A stretch of 64,000 nt of DNA from Channallabes apus (lineage: Eukaryota > Chordata > Actinopteri > Siluriformes > Clariidae), in NCBI GenBank assembly GCA_030522415.1, contig CM060109.1, forward strand, positions 34,168,892-34,232,891, in the 5' to 3' direction. The notes below the pieces were generated by a model. It was not told the DNA's origin. It saw only the letters and a program-made list of their open reading frames with translations, and did not search any database. Position numbers and translations under genes: made by a program. Positions 63,136 through 64,000 of the stretch are shown here, piece by piece (position 1 is the first letter of the stretch; the number at the start of each line of letters is the position of its first letter).

Positions 63136-64000
63136 ATAAGATAGTAAAAGACAGTATTGTAATATCCTAAAATGCATACATTTTCTTATATAATGTATTT
63201 AGTTAATATATATATAAGCTTGTATGGTTTTAATGTGAAGACCCATTCATTTTTAGAAATCATGCAATATAAAAATTTCAATAATTATACAAAATAGTTA
63301 TGACACTTGGAATGGTCAGAAGAGAACGCGTGTAATTTATATATTTAATTTATATTAAGAAAAGATAATATAAATAAAATATTAAAATCATTAAAAGAAA
63401 CCACATGGAAAGTAAATATTATCTTAAAGACAGGATTTTCAGGTCAACAGGTTCTTTAATGTGTATACTCCATTTGTTGGTGCTTATCTAATATCAGGAT
63501 GTGAATGATTCATTAATTTCATGTAAAATAAAAGACTGAAAAAACGACCAAAAATGCTATCAAATGAGTAACTTATGATAATAAAACTGTGCTTGTTTTG
63601 AATAAGTATGACTCACAGATGCTTCAAACAGTGTGAAAATGGGTAGAGATGCAAAATGAGTGATATTGCCAGAACAGAGTGACAGCACATCTCTGCGTTA
63701 TTGTATTTTGCCTATCCAAAGCAGGTCGAGTCGAGCACACACATTAGCCAAGAGCCTTAAACAGGTGGTGGTGAATTTACTCTCTTTAAACAGTGCCTTA
63801 ATGTTGCTTACCACTAGAGTATTAATGTTGCTATTTTAAAAACGCTTACGGACATACTGAAAAAAAAGGGGAATGAGTATTTACAGCAGAACTTTACACA
63901 CCAATCAGAACGCCAGATATGTGATTAAGACGTAAACAGGTTGCTTATGTGTCATTCTTTATTCTGTAACATTTAAGCTGATTTGGTCTGCAGAACTGCT

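Larger units (their letters stand above)
61363..64000. other. Intergenic or long-intron sequence, no gene seen
   Basis: AT-rich with microsatellites at 62592-62630 (GT), 62660-62735 (TA then GA) and 63054-63135 (CA). No coding similarity. Confidence 0.4.

Overview
The window is genomic DNA from a ray-finned (teleost) fish. Four vertebrate genes are split by GT-AG introns, the DNA is AT-rich, and the spaces are full of fish-type repeats: tRNA-headed SINEs with GAAT/GAGT tails, LINE reverse-transcriptase fragments, Tc1/mariner and hAT remnants, and long microsatellites. The TE set would fit an otophysan such as a catfish, but I cannot prove the species.

Layout. (1) 1-842, minus strand: two exons of lmo7, running off the left edge. 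Further upstream on the same strand (about 2.1, 8.5 and 13.8 kb) are degraded copies of the exons that encode the LMO7 calponin-homology (CH) domain and linker. Two carry frame-breaking indels and the third is broken by a stop and frame change, so this lmo7 copy appears to have lost its CH domain. (2) 18.3-25.7 kb, minus: complete uchl3, nine coding exons, 230 codons, including a 12-nt microexon. (3) 25.7-26.5 kb: a short divergent promoter shared by uchl3 and sgo2. (4) 26.5-31.0 kb, plus: complete sgo2 (shugoshin 2), seven coding exons, 875 codons. (5) 31.9-34.6 kb, plus: complete homologue of human C2orf80/GONDA1, eight exons, 224 codons. (6) 36.3-37.1 kb, plus: a gamma-crystallin with normal promoter and first domain but a frameshift, most simply a 7-nt deletion, in the last exon. 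(7) 37.1-64 kb: no convincing complete gene. It holds LINE fragments, an intact-ended hAT element with a perfect 8-bp target duplication, mariner and Tc1 fossils, SINEs (one ending in a BovB/RTE-like tail), a promoter-like block with two perfect CREs and an RFX X-box near 45 kb, and a weak candidate first exon near 61.3 kb.

The genes are not a pathway. uchl3-lmo7 adjacency and C2orf80-gamma-crystallin adjacency are both known vertebrate neighbourhoods (human 13q22 and 2q33-34); here the two blocks meet at the uchl3/sgo2 promoter. No CRISPR array, operon or bacterial/viral system is present. The main points of interest are the eroded CH-domain exons, the broken crystallin, the hAT insertion with its internal palindrome, and the shared SINE/LINE tails.
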